From the NCBI RefSeq assembly GCF_000231055.2, contig NZ_CM001466.1, positions 3,993,029 through 4,057,028 on the forward strand: a DNA stretch of 64,000 nucleotides, read 5' to 3'. Position 1 is the first letter of the stretch. Every line of letters begins with the position of its first letter. The notes beneath the pieces were generated by a model. That model saw only the letters and a list, made by a program, of their open reading frames with translations, was not told the origin of the DNA and did not search any database. A program made the translations under genes and the position numbers. The stretch comes from Saccharomonospora azurea NA-128 (GTDB lineage Bacteria; Actinomycetota; Actinomycetes; Mycobacteriales; Pseudonocardiaceae). Of this stretch, positions 39,826-50,096 are shown piece by piece.

Positions 39826-40737
39826 TCAGTCGTCGTACGGATCGTCGACCTCGGCGCGTCCCACCCCGAGGTCGACGGGCCGGGAGTGGTCGATCACCGC
39901 GAACGGCGATCCGCTCGGGTCGAGCAGGAGAGCAGCACGGCCGAAGGGCGTGTCGTGGGGCTCGACGAGCACTCCGCCGCCCAGGCTGATCGCCGTGTAG
40001 GCGAGTGCGTCGGTGCCCGCCTGGGGGTCCGCTTCGAAGTACACGAGCCAGTGCGGTGAGGCGGTGACGTCGGTGGCGGCGGCTGTCGACACTGTCGACG
40101 CTGTCGACGTCGCCGCGGCGGGCGGGGCGGTCTGCGAGCGCGGACCGTCCAGCACACAGCGGTAGAGCACGCTCTCGTGGCCGAGGCGCCAGACCGCGTA
40201 GTCGATGCCGTCGGAGCCGATCTGTTCGATCGAGTAGCCGAACAGTTTGCCGTAGAAGTCGTCGGCCGCCGCGCCGTCGTAGGTGTTGAGGTCCGCGCCG
40301 CAGAACATGCCGGGCAGCTGGGTGCCGAAGATCCAGCCGGGCGGCGGTTGCCAGAAGACGACGGGGGCGCCGCTCGGGTCGGTGGCGTGGAGCAGCGCTC
40401 CTCGCTCCGGGATGTCGAGGGGACCGAGCCGCACCGTCCCGCCGAGGTGTTCCACCCACTGTGCGGTGTTCGTGGCGCCGGTGACGCGGAGGTGGAGTGA
40501 CCAGCCGACGGGGTCTTTCGGTGCGGCGAGGTAGAGGCCGGCCACCTGCACGTCGTCCCGGTAGGCGACGACGTAACGGCCGTCCACCCCGACCGGGTCG
40601 TCCTTGACGTGGAGGTCCCAGCCGAGGAGCCGACCGTAGAACTCGCACGCCGCGGCGGTGTCGGGCGTGGCCAGGTCGACCCAGCAGGGTGTTCCGGGAG
40701 CGGAGCTCGACACGGCGTCGGCTGGGGAAAGGAACAT
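39826..40737 (-). CDS. Two-domain VOC (glyoxalase-like) protein
   Basis: 303 residues with two VOC modules (about 15-125 and 140-290): PCWVDLATPDTAAACEFYGR, LLHATDPSGAPVVFWQPP, then GADLNTYDGAAADDFYGKLF and LLLDPSGSPFAVID. A Thr/Ala/Ser-rich insertion (about 208-232) interrupts the second module. Relatives include glyoxalase-like enzymes and drug-binding proteins; the substrate is unknown. It starts 62 bp from the divergent methyltransferase gene. Confidence 0.82.
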   Translation of the reverse strand: MFLSPADAVSSSAPGTPCWVDLATPDTAAACEFYGRLLGWDLHVKDDPVGVDGRYVVAYRDDVQVAGLYLAAPKDPVGWSLHLRVTGATNTAQWVEHLGGTVRLGPLDIPERGALLHATDPSGAPVVFWQPPPGWIFGTQLPGMFCGADLNTYDGAAADDFYGKLFGYSIEQIGSDGIDYAVWRLGHESVLYRCVLDGPRSQTAPPAAATSTASTVSTAAATDVTASPHWLVYFEADPQAGTDALAYTAISLGGGVLVEPHDTPFGRAALLLDPSGSPFAVIDHSRPVDLGVGRAEVDDPYDD

Positions 40738-40799
40738 GAGCCACCTCCTGGCTGAGCAAGATCATCGTAAGCGTCGTGGTGCGGGTCTAGGCTGTTGCC

Positions 40800-41588
40800 G
40801 TGAGAATCTTCGGCCGCCGTTCGGAGGTCGTGCCGAGTCCGAACATCTGGTATCACGCCGATGTCTACGAACGCGAGAACCAGGTGCAGGACGTCGACGA
40901 CGAGATCTGGACCCACCTCGCCGACGTCGCGCCGTGGAGCGGTGGCGACGTGGTGGACGTCGGGTGTGGGACGGGTTTCCACCTGCCGCGGTTCGCGGCG
41001 ACCGCGCGCTCGGTGGTCGGCGTGGAACCGCATCCGCCGCTGGTGCGGCGGGCTCGTGAGCGGGTGGAGGGACTGCCGTCGGTGACGGTTCTGCGTGGAA
41101 CGGCGCAGCGGCTGCCGCTGCCGGAGAGCTCCGTCGACGTCGTCCACGCGCGAACGGCGTACTTCTTCGGGCCCGGGTGTGAGCCCGGGCTGCGCGAGGT
41201 CGACCGGGTGCTCCGGCCCGGTGGAGCGCTCGTGATCGTGGATCTCGACACCGGCGTCGCGCCCTACGGCGACTGGATGCTGGCCGACCTGCCTCGCTAC
41301 CGGGCCGCCGAGGTCGACGCCTTCTTCGCGGAGGAGGGCTTCACCTGCAGGCGGATCACGACCCGGTGGTCGTTTCTCGACCGGCGGGTGCTGGAGGCGG
41401 TGCTGCGCATCGAGTTCAGTCCCATGGTGGCCTCGCGTGCCGTGGTCGACACTCTGCGCCTCAACCGGCAGGGAGCACAGTCGCTGGAGCTGCCCGTGGG
41501 ATACCGGGTCCTCCTGCGCCGCAAGCCGGTCGGCCTCCTCCGGGCGTCGGAGCCGCTGACCGGGCATGGGACACTGGCAGAGCCATGA
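40800..41588 (+). CDS. Class I SAM-dependent methyltransferase
   Basis: 262 residues. SAM-binding motif I is [15 protein letters not shown] (about 51-65), with [15 protein letters not shown], a motif IV region [17 protein letters not shown] and [15 protein letters not shown]. The substrate is unknown. GTG start. The stop overlaps the rlmN start (ATGA), so they are co-transcribed, perhaps only for expression rather than shared chemistry. Confidence 0.85.
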   Translation: MRIFGRRSEVVPSPNIWYHADVYERENQVQDVDDEIWTHLADVAPWSGGDVVDVGCGTGFHLPRFAATARSVVGVEPHPPLVRRARERVEGLPSVTVLRGTAQRLPLPESSVDVVHARTAYFFGPGCEPGLREVDRVLRPGGALVIVDLDTGVAPYGDWMLADLPRYRAAEVDAFFAEEGFTCRRITTRWSFLDRRVLEAVLRIEFSPMVASRAVVDTLRLNRQGAQSLELPVGYRVLLRRKPVGLLRASEPLTGHGTLAEP

Positions 41589-42706
41589 CTGCATTGCCCC
41601 TCGTCTTCGACGCTCCCCGCCGTGGCCTGCCCCGGCGCCACCTTGCCGATCTCACCGTCGCCGAACGGGCCGAGGCGGTGGCCGCGCTGGGGGAGAAGCC
41701 CTTCCGCGCCAAGCAGCTGTCGCACCACTACTTCTCGCGGCTCACGGCCGACCCGGACGGGATGACCGACATCCCGGCGGCGTCCCGGCAGCGCCTCGTC
41801 GACGAACTGATGCCGTCACTGCTGACGCAGGTGCGGGTCGTGGACTGCGACGACGGCACCACCCGGAAGACGTTGTGGCGTGCGCACGACGGCACGCTGG
41901 TGGAGAGCGTGCTGATGCGCTATCCGGAGCGTGCGACGCTGTGCATCTCCAGCCAGGCGGGCTGCGGTATGGCGTGTCCGTTCTGCGCGACCGGTCAGGG
42001 CGGTCTGACCCGCAACCTCTCGACCGCGGAGATCGTCGACCAGGTGCGGGCCGCCGCCGCGGTGATGCGGGACGGTCTCATGCCGGGTCCCGACGGCGCA
42101 CCGGCCCCGGGGCGGCTGTCGAACATCGTGTTCATGGGCATGGGCGAACCGCTGGCGAACTACAAGCGCGTGCTCGCCGCCGTACGGCGGATCACCGATC
42201 CCGCGCCCGCGGGGCTGGGCATCTCGCAGCGGTCCGTGACGGTGTCCACCGTCGGGCTGGCTCCGGCGATCCGGAAGCTGGCCAACGAGGGCCTGCAGGT
42301 GCGTCTGGCCGTGTCGTTGCACACGCCGGACGACGAACTGCGTGACGAACTCGTTCCCGTGAACAACCGCTGGTCGGTGGACGAGGTGCTGAAGGCGGCT
42401 CGCTACTACGCCGACCGCACGGGGCGACGCGTGTCGATCGAGTACGCGTTGATCCGTGACATCAACGACCAGCCCTGGCGCGCCGACCTGCTGGCCGAAC
42501 GGCTGCGGGAACACCTCGGTCACCTGGTGCACGTCAACGTCATCCCGCTGAACCCGACCCCGGGCAGCAAGTGGGACGCGAGTCCCAAGCCGGTCGAGCG
42601 CGAGTTCGTCCGCAGGGTCAACGCGGGCGGGGTGGCGTGCACCGTGCGTGACACGCGCGGTCAGGAGATCGCCGCCGCCTGCGGTCAGCTCGCAGCCGAA
42701 GGCTGA
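41585..42706 (+). CDS. rlmN: Dual-specificity RNA methyltransferase RlmN
   Basis: 373 residues. A radical-SAM enzyme that adds C2-methyl to A2503 of 23S rRNA and A37 of some tRNAs. The cluster cysteines are Cys127, 131 and 134 ([15 protein letters not shown]), the GEPL region is [15 protein letters not shown], and the C-terminal Cys of AACGQL is the methyl-carrying partner. The order cdsA then rlmN is shared with mycobacteria, here with two inserted genes. A bidirectional terminator follows. Confidence 0.96.
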   Translation: MTALPLVFDAPRRGLPRRHLADLTVAERAEAVAALGEKPFRAKQLSHHYFSRLTADPDGMTDIPAASRQRLVDELMPSLLTQVRVVDCDDGTTRKTLWRAHDGTLVESVLMRYPERATLCISSQAGCGMACPFCATGQGGLTRNLSTAEIVDQVRAAAAVMRDGLMPGPDGAPAPGRLSNIVFMGMGEPLANYKRVLAAVRRITDPAPAGLGISQRSVTVSTVGLAPAIRKLANEGLQVRLAVSLHTPDDELRDELVPVNNRWSVDEVLKAARYYADRTGRRVSIEYALIRDINDQPWRADLLAERLREHLGHLVHVNVIPLNPTPGSKWDASPKPVEREFVRRVNAGGVACTVRDTRGQEIAAACGQLAAEG

Positions 42707-42731
42707 GTACATCGCGGTACACCGCGCACAA

Positions 42732-42772
42732 CGAGAACCCCGCCGGCTCGCGGAGCGACAGCGGGGTTCTCG
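42732..42772. terminator. Bidirectional terminator between rlmN and the DUF2631 gene
   Basis: Perfect 12-bp inverted repeat CGAGAACCCCGC (42732-42743) and GCGGGGTTCTCG (42761-42772), between convergent genes. Confidence 0.9.
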
Positions 42773-42829
42773 ACGTCTGAACGGAGCGCGACGACGCCGC
42801 CTCGTGGGGAGACGCGTCCGGTCGCGAGG

Positions 42830-43090
42830 TCAGCGACGCCAGGCGGTGCGGCTGCGGCGCACGTCCCACAGCACGCCCAGCAGAAGACCGACACCGGTCA
42901 CGATCAGGACGATGTCCTCGGTCTGGTTCTGGTGGTTGCCGATGAGCATCAGGAACATGATCGCGGCGGCGACCACCGCGCCGGCGCGTGTCGCCTTGGG
43001 GAAGGCGCCGTGCCAGCCCCACTCGGCCGACGGCTCGTCCCTGGGGTCGACCTCGGTACCGGTGCGCTTCTCGACAGCCTTGCCTGCCAC
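42830..43090 (-). CDS. Small DUF2631-like membrane protein
   Basis: 86 residues: a polar N-terminus with [16 protein letters not shown], then two membrane helices (about 34-50 and 57-75) and a basic end RRSRTAWRR. This is the small actinobacterial protein usually next to dxr. GGAGGAG lies 6 nt before GTG 43090. Function unknown. Confidence 0.82.
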   Translation of the reverse strand: MAGKAVEKRTGTEVDPRDEPSAEWGWHGAFPKATRAGAVVAAAIMFLMLIGNHQNQTEDIVLIVTGVGLLLGVLWDVRRSRTAWRR

Positions 43091-43184
43091 GATCACTCCT
43101 CCACTCGAGCCCGCTTGGCGCGACTTCGTGTGGCTCGATAATCGCACATGCCTCCTGCGAGGACCGCAGGGGACGTCCGCGACA

Positions 43185-44411
43185 ATGGTCACCATGACGG
43201 TCACCACGAGTTCCCCCCGGACCGTGCTGGTGCTGGGCTCCACCGGCTCCATCGGCACACAGGCCCTCGACGTGACGGGGCGTAACCCCGATCTGTTCCG
43301 GGTGATCGGCCTCGCCGCGGGCGGCTCGGACCCGCGCGCGCTGGCCGCTCAGGTGATCGAGCACGAGGTCGGCGCGGTGGCGATCACGCGGGCGACCGCG
43401 GCGGAGGACCTGCAGCTGGCGCTCTACACCGAGGCGCAGAAGCGCGGCTACTCGCGCGGCGAGTTCCGCCTGCCCCGGGTCTTCGCGGGGCCGGACGCGG
43501 TCGAGGAGCTGATCGACGCGGTACCCGCCGACGTCGTGCTCAACGGCATGCCGGGCTCGCAGGGCCTCGGTCCCACGCTGCGTGCGCTGAAGACCGGCGC
43601 GACGCTCGCGCTGGCCAACAAGGAATCGCTCATCGCGGGTGGTCCCCTGGTGCGGGCGGCGGCCCGGCCAGGCCAGATCGTGCCCGTGGACTCGGAGCAC
43701 TCGGCGCTCGCGCAGGCGCTGCGGGGCGGCCGCGCGGAGGAGGTCGACCGGCTGGTGCTCACCGCGTCGGGTGGACCGTTCCGCGGCCGCACGCGGGAGC
43801 AGATGGCCGACGTCACGGTCGAGGACGCGCTCGCCCACCCGACGTGGGCCATGGGGCAGCTCGTCACCATCAACTCCGCCACGATGGTGAACAAGGGCCT
43901 CGAACTCATCGAAGCACATCTGCTGTTCGACATCCCGTGCGAGCGGATCGACGTCGTCGTGCACCCGCAGTCGATCGTGCACTCGATGGTGACGTTCGTC
44001 GACGGTTCGACACTCGCGCAGGCGAGCCCGCCGGACATGCGCCTGCCCATCGCGCTCGCGCTGCACTGGCCCGACCGGGTGCCCGGGGCCGCGTCGCCGT
44101 GCCGGTGGGGCGAGGCCGCCACCTGGACGTTCGAGCCGGTGGACGACGCGGCGTTCCCGGCGGTGGAGCTGGCCCGGCACGTCGGTTCCGTCGGTGGCTG
44201 CCTGCCCGCGGTCTTCAACGCGGCGAACGAGCGGCTCGTCGCCGAGTTCCTCGCGCACAACACCGGCTTCACGGCGATCGTGGACACTGTGTCTCAGGTT
44301 GTCGACGCCGCTGACGAGTGGCGCCGCCCTCCCCGTGACCTGGCCGACGTCCTCGCTGCGGAAGAATGGGCGCGCGACCGTGCGGCCACGATCATGTCGG
44401 GAGGGAAGTAG
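43185..44411 (+). CDS. dxr: 1-deoxy-D-xylulose 5-phosphate reductoisomerase
   Basis: 408 residues. Dxr makes 2-C-methyl-D-erythritol 4-phosphate, the committed step of the MEP isoprenoid pathway, with NADPH and a divalent metal; fosmidomycin blocks it. Motifs are [67 protein letters not shown] and [16 protein letters not shown] sits 11 nt from ATG 43185; ATG 43194 is an alternative. ispG of the same pathway lies two genes downstream. Confidence 0.96.
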   Translation: MVTMTVTTSSPRTVLVLGSTGSIGTQALDVTGRNPDLFRVIGLAAGGSDPRALAAQVIEHEVGAVAITRATAAEDLQLALYTEAQKRGYSRGEFRLPRVFAGPDAVEELIDAVPADVVLNGMPGSQGLGPTLRALKTGATLALANKESLIAGGPLVRAAARPGQIVPVDSEHSALAQALRGGRAEEVDRLVLTASGGPFRGRTREQMADVTVEDALAHPTWAMGQLVTINSATMVNKGLELIEAHLLFDIPCERIDVVVHPQSIVHSMVTFVDGSTLAQASPPDMRLPIALALHWPDRVPGAASPCRWGEAATWTFEPVDDAAFPAVELARHVGSVGGCLPAVFNAANERLVAEFLAHNTGFTAIVDTVSQVVDAADEWRRPPRDLADVLAAEEWARDRAATIMSGGK

Positions 44412-44414
44412 CGC

Positions 44415-45623
44415 GTGCTCGTCTACATCCTGGGGGTCGCGCTCTTCGCGCTCGGCATCTGCGTCTCCGTCGCGCTGCACGAGGCCGGTCACATGGTGGC
44501 CGCCAAGTCGTTCGGCATGAAGGTGCGTCGCTACTTCGTGGGCTTCGGACCGACGGTCTTCTCGGTCAAGCGCGGCGAGACCGAGTACGGCCTGAAGTGG
44601 ATTCCGCTGGGCGGGTTCTGCGACATCGCCGGGATGACGGCGTTGGACGAGGTCACCCCCGACGAGGCGCCGCGGGCGATGTGGCGGTTCAAGACCTGGA
44701 AGCGCACCGTGGTGCTGGCGGCCGGGTCGTTCACGCACTTCGTACTCGGCTTCATCGTGCTGTACTTCATGGCCATCTCGATGGGCCTGCCCAACATCTC
44801 CGACAAGCCGGTGATCGACGAGGTGTCCGACTGCGTCCGCAGCGCCAGCACGCCGGAGGAGTGGAACGACCCGACGTGCGGGCCTGCCGACCCGGCTCCG
44901 GCCAAGGCGGCCGGGGTGCAGCCGGGCGACGAGGTCGTGGCGATCAACGGCACGCCCACCGACACCTGGCAGGACCTGCTGGCGGCGGTGCAGAAGTCCG
45001 AGGGGCCCACCGAGTTCCGGGTGCTGCGCGACGGTGAGGCGTTGAACCTCACGGTCGACGTCACCCAGGTGACCCGGCCGACGACCGAGGGCGGCACGGA
45101 ACAGGTGGGGGCCATCGGCGCCTCCCAGGCGCTCATGCTTCCGCACGGGCCCGTCGAGGCGTTCGGAGGCTCGGCCGCGTTCACCGGCGAACTGCTCGTG
45201 CAGACCTGGCAGCGGCTGCTGGAGTTCCCGGAGAAGATCCCCGCGGTCGTGGAGGCGATCTTCGGCGGCGAACGCGACCCGGAGACGCCCGTCAGCGTGG
45301 TGGGTGCCAGCCGGATCGGCGGTGAGGCCGTCGAACAGGGCTTGTGGGAGGTGTTCCTCCTGCTGCTCGCGAGCCTGAACTTCTTCGTCGGCATCTTCAA
45401 CCTGCTGCCCCTGCTGCCGCTCGACGGCGGCCACATCGCGGTGACCTGGTACGAGCGGGTGCGCGACTGGATCCGCAAGCGACGGGGCAAGGCCGCGGGC
45501 GGCCCCGTCGACTATACGAAGCTCAACGCGGTCACGAGCGTCGTGATCGTCATCGGGGGCGCGATCGTGCTACTCACCGTGACGGCCGACATCGTCAACC
45601 CGATCAGGCTCATCCAACCGTAG
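44415..45623 (+). CDS. Site-2 protease (RseP/Rip1-type zinc intramembrane protease)
   Basis: 402 residues. The zinc motif HEAGH is at 22-26 in the first helix, the second ligand region is NLLPLLPLDGGH (about 335), and a PDZ domain lies between (about 160-235; AGVQPGDEVVAINGTPTDTW). Rip1 in mycobacteria cleaves anti-sigma factors and affects envelope lipids. It starts 3 nt after dxr and is transcribed with it; the dxr-rip-ispG order is conserved. The local ECF sigma/LCP pair has no proven link to it. Confidence 0.93.
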   Translation: MLVYILGVALFALGICVSVALHEAGHMVAAKSFGMKVRRYFVGFGPTVFSVKRGETEYGLKWIPLGGFCDIAGMTALDEVTPDEAPRAMWRFKTWKRTVVLAAGSFTHFVLGFIVLYFMAISMGLPNISDKPVIDEVSDCVRSASTPEEWNDPTCGPADPAPAKAAGVQPGDEVVAINGTPTDTWQDLLAAVQKSEGPTEFRVLRDGEALNLTVDVTQVTRPTTEGGTEQVGAIGASQALMLPHGPVEAFGGSAAFTGELLVQTWQRLLEFPEKIPAVVEAIFGGERDPETPVSVVGASRIGGEAVEQGLWEVFLLLLASLNFFVGIFNLLPLLPLDGGHIAVTWYERVRDWIRKRRGKAAGGPVDYTKLNAVTSVVIVIGGAIVLLTVTADIVNPIRLIQP

Positions 45624-45734
45624 TGGCGTCCGGACAGCCGGGTTCGGGCGCTCACGTATCGTGGACAACGGCAGCCGGCCACGCCGGTGATGCCTTCGGC
45701 GCAGCACGCAGTCAGCGAAAATGCAGAGGAATCG

Positions 45735-46886
45735 ATGACCGTCGACCTGGGTTTGCCCGCCACACCGCCTCCCGTTCTCTCCGAACGTCGCAAGACCCGA
45801 CAGCTACAGGTCGGATCCGTCGGCGTCGGGAGTGACCACCCGATCTCCGTGCAGTCGATGACGACCACGGTCACCGCGGACGTCAACTCCACGCTGCAGC
45901 AGATCGCGGAGTTGACCGCGGCGGGCTGCGACATCGTGCGGGTGGCCTGCCCCAGCGCCGACGACGCCGAGGCCCTGCCCGCGATCGCGAAGAAGTCGAA
46001 GATCCCGGTGATCGCCGACATCCACTTCCAGCCGAAGTACGTCTTCGCCGCCATCGAGGCCGGATGCGCGGCGGTGCGCGTGAACCCGGGCAACATCAAG
46101 AAGTTCGACGACAAGGTCAAGGAGATCGCGCAGTCCGCGAAGGACCACGGCACTCCCATCCGCATCGGGGTCAACGCCGGGTCGCTCGACCCGCGGCTGA
46201 TGAAGAAGTACGGCAAGGCCACCCCGGAGGCGCTGGCCGAGTCGGCGCTGTGGGAGGCCTCGCTGTTCGCCGAGCACGACTTCCACGACCTGAAGATCTC
46301 GGTGAAGCACAACGACCCGGTCGTGATGGTGCGCGCCTACGAGATCCTCGCCGAGCAGTGCGACTACCCGCTCCACCTGGGTGTCACCGAGGCCGGCCCC
46401 GCGTTCCAGGGCACGATCAAGTCGGCCGTGGCCTTCGGTGCGCTGCTGCGGCAGGGCATCGGCGACACCATCCGCGTGTCGCTGTCGTCGCCGCCCGTGG
46501 AGGAGGTGAAGGTCGGCCACCAGATCCTGCAGTCGCTGAACCTTCGTCCTCGCAAGCTGGAGATCGTGTCGTGCCCGTCGTGCGGGCGCGCGCAGGTCGA
46601 CGTGTACAAGCTGGCCGACGAGGTCACCGCGGGCCTGGAGGGGCTGGAGGTGCCGCTGCGGGTCGCGGTGATGGGCTGCGTCGTGAACGGCCCCGGCGAG
46701 GCTCGCGAGGCGGACCTCGGCGTGGCCTCGGGCAACGGCAAGGGTCAGATCTTCGTCAAGGGCGAGGTCATCAAGACCGTCCCGGAACACCAGATCGTGG
46801 AGACGCTCATCAGCGAGGCCATGCGGATCGCCGAGGAGAACGGCCACGTCGACGGCAGTGGGGAACCGATCGTCACGGTGAGCTGA
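45735..46886 (+). CDS. ispG: 4-hydroxy-3-methylbut-2-enyl diphosphate synthase
   Basis: 383 residues. The [4Fe-4S] enzyme of the MEP pathway that makes HMBPP. Conserved parts are [53 protein letters not shown], and the cluster motifs SCPSCGR and [19 protein letters not shown] precedes the ATG. Usual actinobacterial length. Confidence 0.96.
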   Translation: MTVDLGLPATPPPVLSERRKTRQLQVGSVGVGSDHPISVQSMTTTVTADVNSTLQQIAELTAAGCDIVRVACPSADDAEALPAIAKKSKIPVIADIHFQPKYVFAAIEAGCAAVRVNPGNIKKFDDKVKEIAQSAKDHGTPIRIGVNAGSLDPRLMKKYGKATPEALAESALWEASLFAEHDFHDLKISVKHNDPVVMVRAYEILAEQCDYPLHLGVTEAGPAFQGTIKSAVAFGALLRQGIGDTIRVSLSSPPVEEVKVGHQILQSLNLRPRKLEIVSCPSCGRAQVDVYKLADEVTAGLEGLEVPLRVAVMGCVVNGPGEAREADLGVASGNGKGQIFVKGEVIKTVPEHQIVETLISEAMRIAEENGHVDGSGEPIVTVS

Positions 46887-46952
46887 GCGCCGCCCACCGG
46901 CTGCGACTAGCGTGCTACATTGGAGGTGTCTTGGATGGACGGGAGACCACCG

Positions 46953-47522
46953 ATGAGCGCTGCGATCGTCGACACGCCGTTGGACTGGAGCGACCTGGTA
47001 CGCACCTGGCGAGAGCTGGACGTGCCGGAGGGGTGGCGGCCCGAGGTGACGATCGAGGGGATCCGAATGTCGCCACCCCCTGGGGGACAGCACAACCTGA
47101 TCGCCGGCCGACTGCATCGGCAGTTGGTGTCAGGGACACCGGACGGTAGCGAGGTGTTCCAGACGCTGGGCGTCAGCGTGCCCGTGGTCGGCGGCATCTA
47201 CGTTCCGGATCTCTGTGTCGTCCCGCTAATCCGTGTGCCGCATGGGGCGGAGCCCGTGCCGTCCGAACACGTGCTGCTCGCCATCGAGATCACGTCGGCA
47301 GGCAACGCGCAGCACGATCGGTCCCGCAAGAGATGGGCGTACGCGCACGGCGGCATCGGGCAGTACCTGCTGGTCGACCCGCACGATCCGGAGGGGCCCG
47401 CCGTCACGCTGTTCGGTGCGCCCGGCGAGGGTGTATACCGACGGGCCTGCAGGGTGCCGTTCGGGGAGACGATCGCACTGGCGTCGCCGTTCGAGCTCGA
47501 GTTGGACACGGCCGAGTTCTGA
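46953..47522 (+). CDS. Uma2-family (DUF820) putative endonuclease
   Basis: 189 residues with the Uma2 restriction-like core: VTIEGIRMSPPPGGQHNLIA, then VPVVGGIYVPDLCVVPL, HVLLAIEITSAGNAQHDRSR (D...ExT/K-like pattern), KRWAYAHGGIGQYLLVDPHD. Uma2 proteins are numerous in cyanobacteria and actinomycetes; their role is unclear. GGGAG lies 8 nt from ATG 46953. It stands between ispG and the GNAT gene, which are close neighbours in mycobacteria, so it looks inserted. Confidence 0.82.
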   Translation: MSAAIVDTPLDWSDLVRTWRELDVPEGWRPEVTIEGIRMSPPPGGQHNLIAGRLHRQLVSGTPDGSEVFQTLGVSVPVVGGIYVPDLCVVPLIRVPHGAEPVPSEHVLLAIEITSAGNAQHDRSRKRWAYAHGGIGQYLLVDPHDPEGPAVTLFGAPGEGVYRRACRVPFGETIALASPFELELDTAEF

Positions 47523-47588
47523 TCGTTCGCGTGTGGACATCCGTTCGACGGTCGCCATCAGGGACGTCGATCTGGCAATCTTGTCCTT

Positions 47589-48440
47589 GTGTTGCGGCTG
47601 GCCGGTGCGAGGCTGCTCGATGACAGGGACTACCCGGCGGTTCGTGCGCTGCTCGCGGCGGACCCGGTGGGCAGTTGCATGGTGGCCGCGCGGGTCGAGC
47701 TCGCCGGTCTCGACCCGTGGCGGTTGGGTGGCGAACTGTGGGGCGCCGACAGTCGCCGGCGCCTCGGCGGGCTCCAGGGCCTGTGTTTCGTGGGCCCCAA
47801 CCTGATCCCGTTGCGAGGCAACCCGGCCGCGCTGCGCTCGTTCGCCGACCGGGCGTTGCGGAGGCCCCGTGCGTGCTCGTCGCTGGTGGGCCCGGCCGAC
47901 GAGGTGCTGGGTCTGTGGTCCGAGCTGGTGGACGAGTGGGGGCCCGCGCGGGAGGTGCGTCCCGACCAGCCGCTCATGGCGCTCGACGACACCCCGTCGG
48001 TGGCGCCCGATCCCGAGGTCCGCGCGGTGCGGCCGGAGGAGATCGACGTGTACTTTCCCGCCGCCGTCGCGATGTTCCGCGAGGAGGTGGGTGTCGACCC
48101 CCGGCTCGGCGACGGGGGAGCGGGGTACCGGGCGCGCGTCACCGAGCTGATTTCCTCGGGGCGGGCGTTCGCGCGTTTCGAACGCGGAGAGGTCGTCTTC
48201 AAGGCCGAGATCGGCGCGATGTCGGGCAGCGTGGGCCAGATCCAGGGCGTATGGGTCCACCCGAGGCATCGGGGGCGTGGACTCGGGGCGGCCGGGACGG
48301 CGGCTGTGGCCGAACGCCTCGTACGCGGCTTCGGCCGGGTCGCGAGCCTGTATGTGAACTCGTTCAACACGCCCGCGTTGGCCGCGTACCGCAGGGTCGG
48401 ATTCCGGCAGGTCGGCCGGTACGCGACGGTGCTCTTCTAG
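47589..48440 (+). CDS. GNAT-family N-acetyltransferase with DUF4081-like N-terminus
   Basis: 283 residues. Residues 1-130 form an N-terminal domain as in Rv2867c-type proteins. Residues 140-283 are GNAT, with the acetyl-CoA loop GVWVHPRHRGRGLGAAGTAA and the end LYVNSFNTPALAAYRRVGFR. The substrate is unknown. GTG start. The last codons and stop are formed by the first copy of an 11-bp tandem repeat. Confidence 0.85.
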   Translation: MLRLAGARLLDDRDYPAVRALLAADPVGSCMVAARVELAGLDPWRLGGELWGADSRRRLGGLQGLCFVGPNLIPLRGNPAALRSFADRALRRPRACSSLVGPADEVLGLWSELVDEWGPAREVRPDQPLMALDDTPSVAPDPEVRAVRPEEIDVYFPAAVAMFREEVGVDPRLGDGGAGYRARVTELISSGRAFARFERGEVVFKAEIGAMSGSVGQIQGVWVHPRHRGRGLGAAGTAAVAERLVRGFGRVASLYVNSFNTPALAAYRRVGFRQVGRYATVLF

Positions 48441-48473
48441 GGCTCTTTTAGGGCTCTTCCAGGGCTCTTCTAG
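48430..48473. repeat. Four tandem 11-bp repeats between convergent genes
   Basis: Units at 48430-48440, 48441-48451, 48452-48462 and 48463-48473, consensus GGCTCTTCTAG with one or two changes. The first unit supplies the GNAT stop codon and the last supplies the WYL gene stop on the other strand. Confidence 0.9.
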
Positions 48474-49435
48474 GACTGCCGCGGCTGTTCCTCCGCCATG
48501 GCCGAGAGTCGGCGGGCGAGGAGTTCGACGGCGCCGCGCAACTCCGGCGGATCCAGCACGCGCGCCTCGAAACCCAGTCGCGCGACGTGCAGGGCGAGCC
48601 AGTTTAGGTCGTCGCCTCCGGCGACGAGCACGCACCAGCCGTCGCGGTCGTCTTCGACCCGCCCCACCTGGGGCGGAACCAGCGCCCGTACCTGATCCGG
48701 TGTCGCGTGCACCCGCACGCGGGCGACGTGGCGGTAGGGCGACGCGGTGACGGAGCGCTGCACGTACGCGAGCGGATCCGGATGCGGTCGGGGCCGGAAC
48801 TGCCAGGTCGTGGCCACGACGTCGTGCATCCGGTCCAGCCGGAACGTGCGCCAGTCGCCGCGCTCGACGTCCCAGGCCATCAGGTACCAGCGGCGGGCGG
48901 TGGTGACCATCCGCACCGGCTCCACGGTCCGCTCGCTGTCGGCGGCGTCGCGGCCGGTGTAGGTGAACCGCACCCGGACGGTGTCGCGGCAGGCTCGGGC
49001 GAGCGTCACCAGCACCTCGGGAGAGACCTCGACACCGGGACCGACGAGCGTGTCGGTGGCGCCGTGCACGGCACGGATCTCCGCGCGCAGGCGCGCGGGC
49101 ATCACCTGGTCGAGTTTCGCGAGTGATCGCAGTGCGGCCTCGCTCGCCCCGGCGACCGTGCCGCCCGCCGCCAGTCGCAGTGACACGGCCATCGCGATCG
49201 CCTCCTCGTCGTCGAGGAGCAACGGGGGCAGCCGGGTGCCCGCCCCGAGCCGGTAGCCGCCGCCGACGCCCGCCGTCGCGTGCACGGGATAGCCGAGGGC
49301 GCGAAGGCGTTCGATGTCGCGTCGCACGGAGCGGTCGGTGACCCCGAGCTCCGTCGCCAGCTCGGTAGCGGTCCAGGAGGGCCTGCGCTGGAGCAGCGCC
49401 AACAGTCGCAGCACCCGCTCCGTCGTTCCGGTCAC
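48470..49435 (-). CDS. WYL-domain (YafY-type) transcriptional regulator
   Basis: 321 residues. A DeoR/HTH_11-type winged helix (about 1-60; LLALLQRRPSWTATELATEL, then GVTDRSVRRDIERLRALGYP) is followed by a WYL domain (about 135-215; RRWYLMAWDVERGDWRTFRL) and a C-terminal WCX-like part. WYL proteins bind nucleic-acid or nucleotide-like ligands; some control DNA-damage or defence genes. It is divergent from the small VOC gene 124 bp away, a candidate target. Confidence 0.88.
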   Translation of the reverse strand: MTGTTERVLRLLALLQRRPSWTATELATELGVTDRSVRRDIERLRALGYPVHATAGVGGGYRLGAGTRLPPLLLDDEEAIAMAVSLRLAAGGTVAGASEAALRSLAKLDQVMPARLRAEIRAVHGATDTLVGPGVEVSPEVLVTLARACRDTVRVRFTYTGRDAADSERTVEPVRMVTTARRWYLMAWDVERGDWRTFRLDRMHDVVATTWQFRPRPHPDPLAYVQRSVTASPYRHVARVRVHATPDQVRALVPPQVGRVEDDRDGWCVLVAGGDDLNWLALHVARLGFEARVLDPPELRGAVELLARRLSAMAEEQPRQS

Positions 49436-49559
49436 CCGCTCATCGTGGCAGAGATCGCGGACACAACCTGTCCGCTGTGTGCGCCAGGCTCAGGGGTATG
49501 TCCGTTGCGGGACCTCTCCCCGCAGACCCGTGAGAACTTCTGGCGAAAGGCGATGTGAC

Positions 49560-49997
49560 ATGGCCCGTGAAGTGCAAGTGACGTTCGACTGTGCCGACCC
49601 GGCCGCGGTGGCGGCGTTCTGGGCCGAGGTCCTCGGCTACCGGCTGATGGATCCCCCGAAGGGCTTCGCGTCGTGGACCGAGGCGCTCGACGCCATGGGA
49701 ATCCCGCCGGAGCGCCACAACGACGTGTCGGCGGTGGTCGACCCGGAGGGCGCGGGACCGAAGGTGCTCTTCATGCGGGTCCCGGAGGGCAAGCAGGTGA
49801 AGAACCGGGTCCACCTCGACGTGCGCGCCGCTCCGGGACTGCGCGGGGAGGAGCGCATGGCGGCCCTGGAGGCGGAGGCGGAGCGGCTGGTGTCCCTCGG
49901 CGCCACCCGGCTCCGGCGGTACGAACCGGACGGGCCGCTGGCGATGGGACACATCGTGATGGCCGACGTCGAGGGCAACGAGTTCTGCCTCGACTGA
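49560..49997 (+). CDS. VOC-family protein
   Basis: 145 residues, one VOC module: VQVTFDCADPAAVAAFWAEV, LGYRLMDPP, KVLFMRVPEGKQVKNRVHLD (the His is a likely metal or ligand residue) and HIVMADVEGNEFCLD. GAAAGG lies upstream of ATG 49560. The function is not predictable beyond the fold. It may be controlled by the divergent WYL regulator. Confidence 0.83.
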   Translation: MAREVQVTFDCADPAAVAAFWAEVLGYRLMDPPKGFASWTEALDAMGIPPERHNDVSAVVDPEGAGPKVLFMRVPEGKQVKNRVHLDVRAAPGLRGEERMAALEAEAERLVSLGATRLRRYEPDGPLAMGHIVMADVEGNEFCLD

Positions 49998-50096
49998 GCG
50001 GCGCCGCCCGCGGGTGACCAGGGCCACGTTGTGACGCGACGGAAGGAACGGAGCGGGGCGGGATTCGGCGACGCGGCCTGGTCGTAGGCTGGGACC

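Noticed and set aside
48430..48473. CRISPR-like array
   Set aside because: Units are 11 bp and directly adjacent, without spacers.
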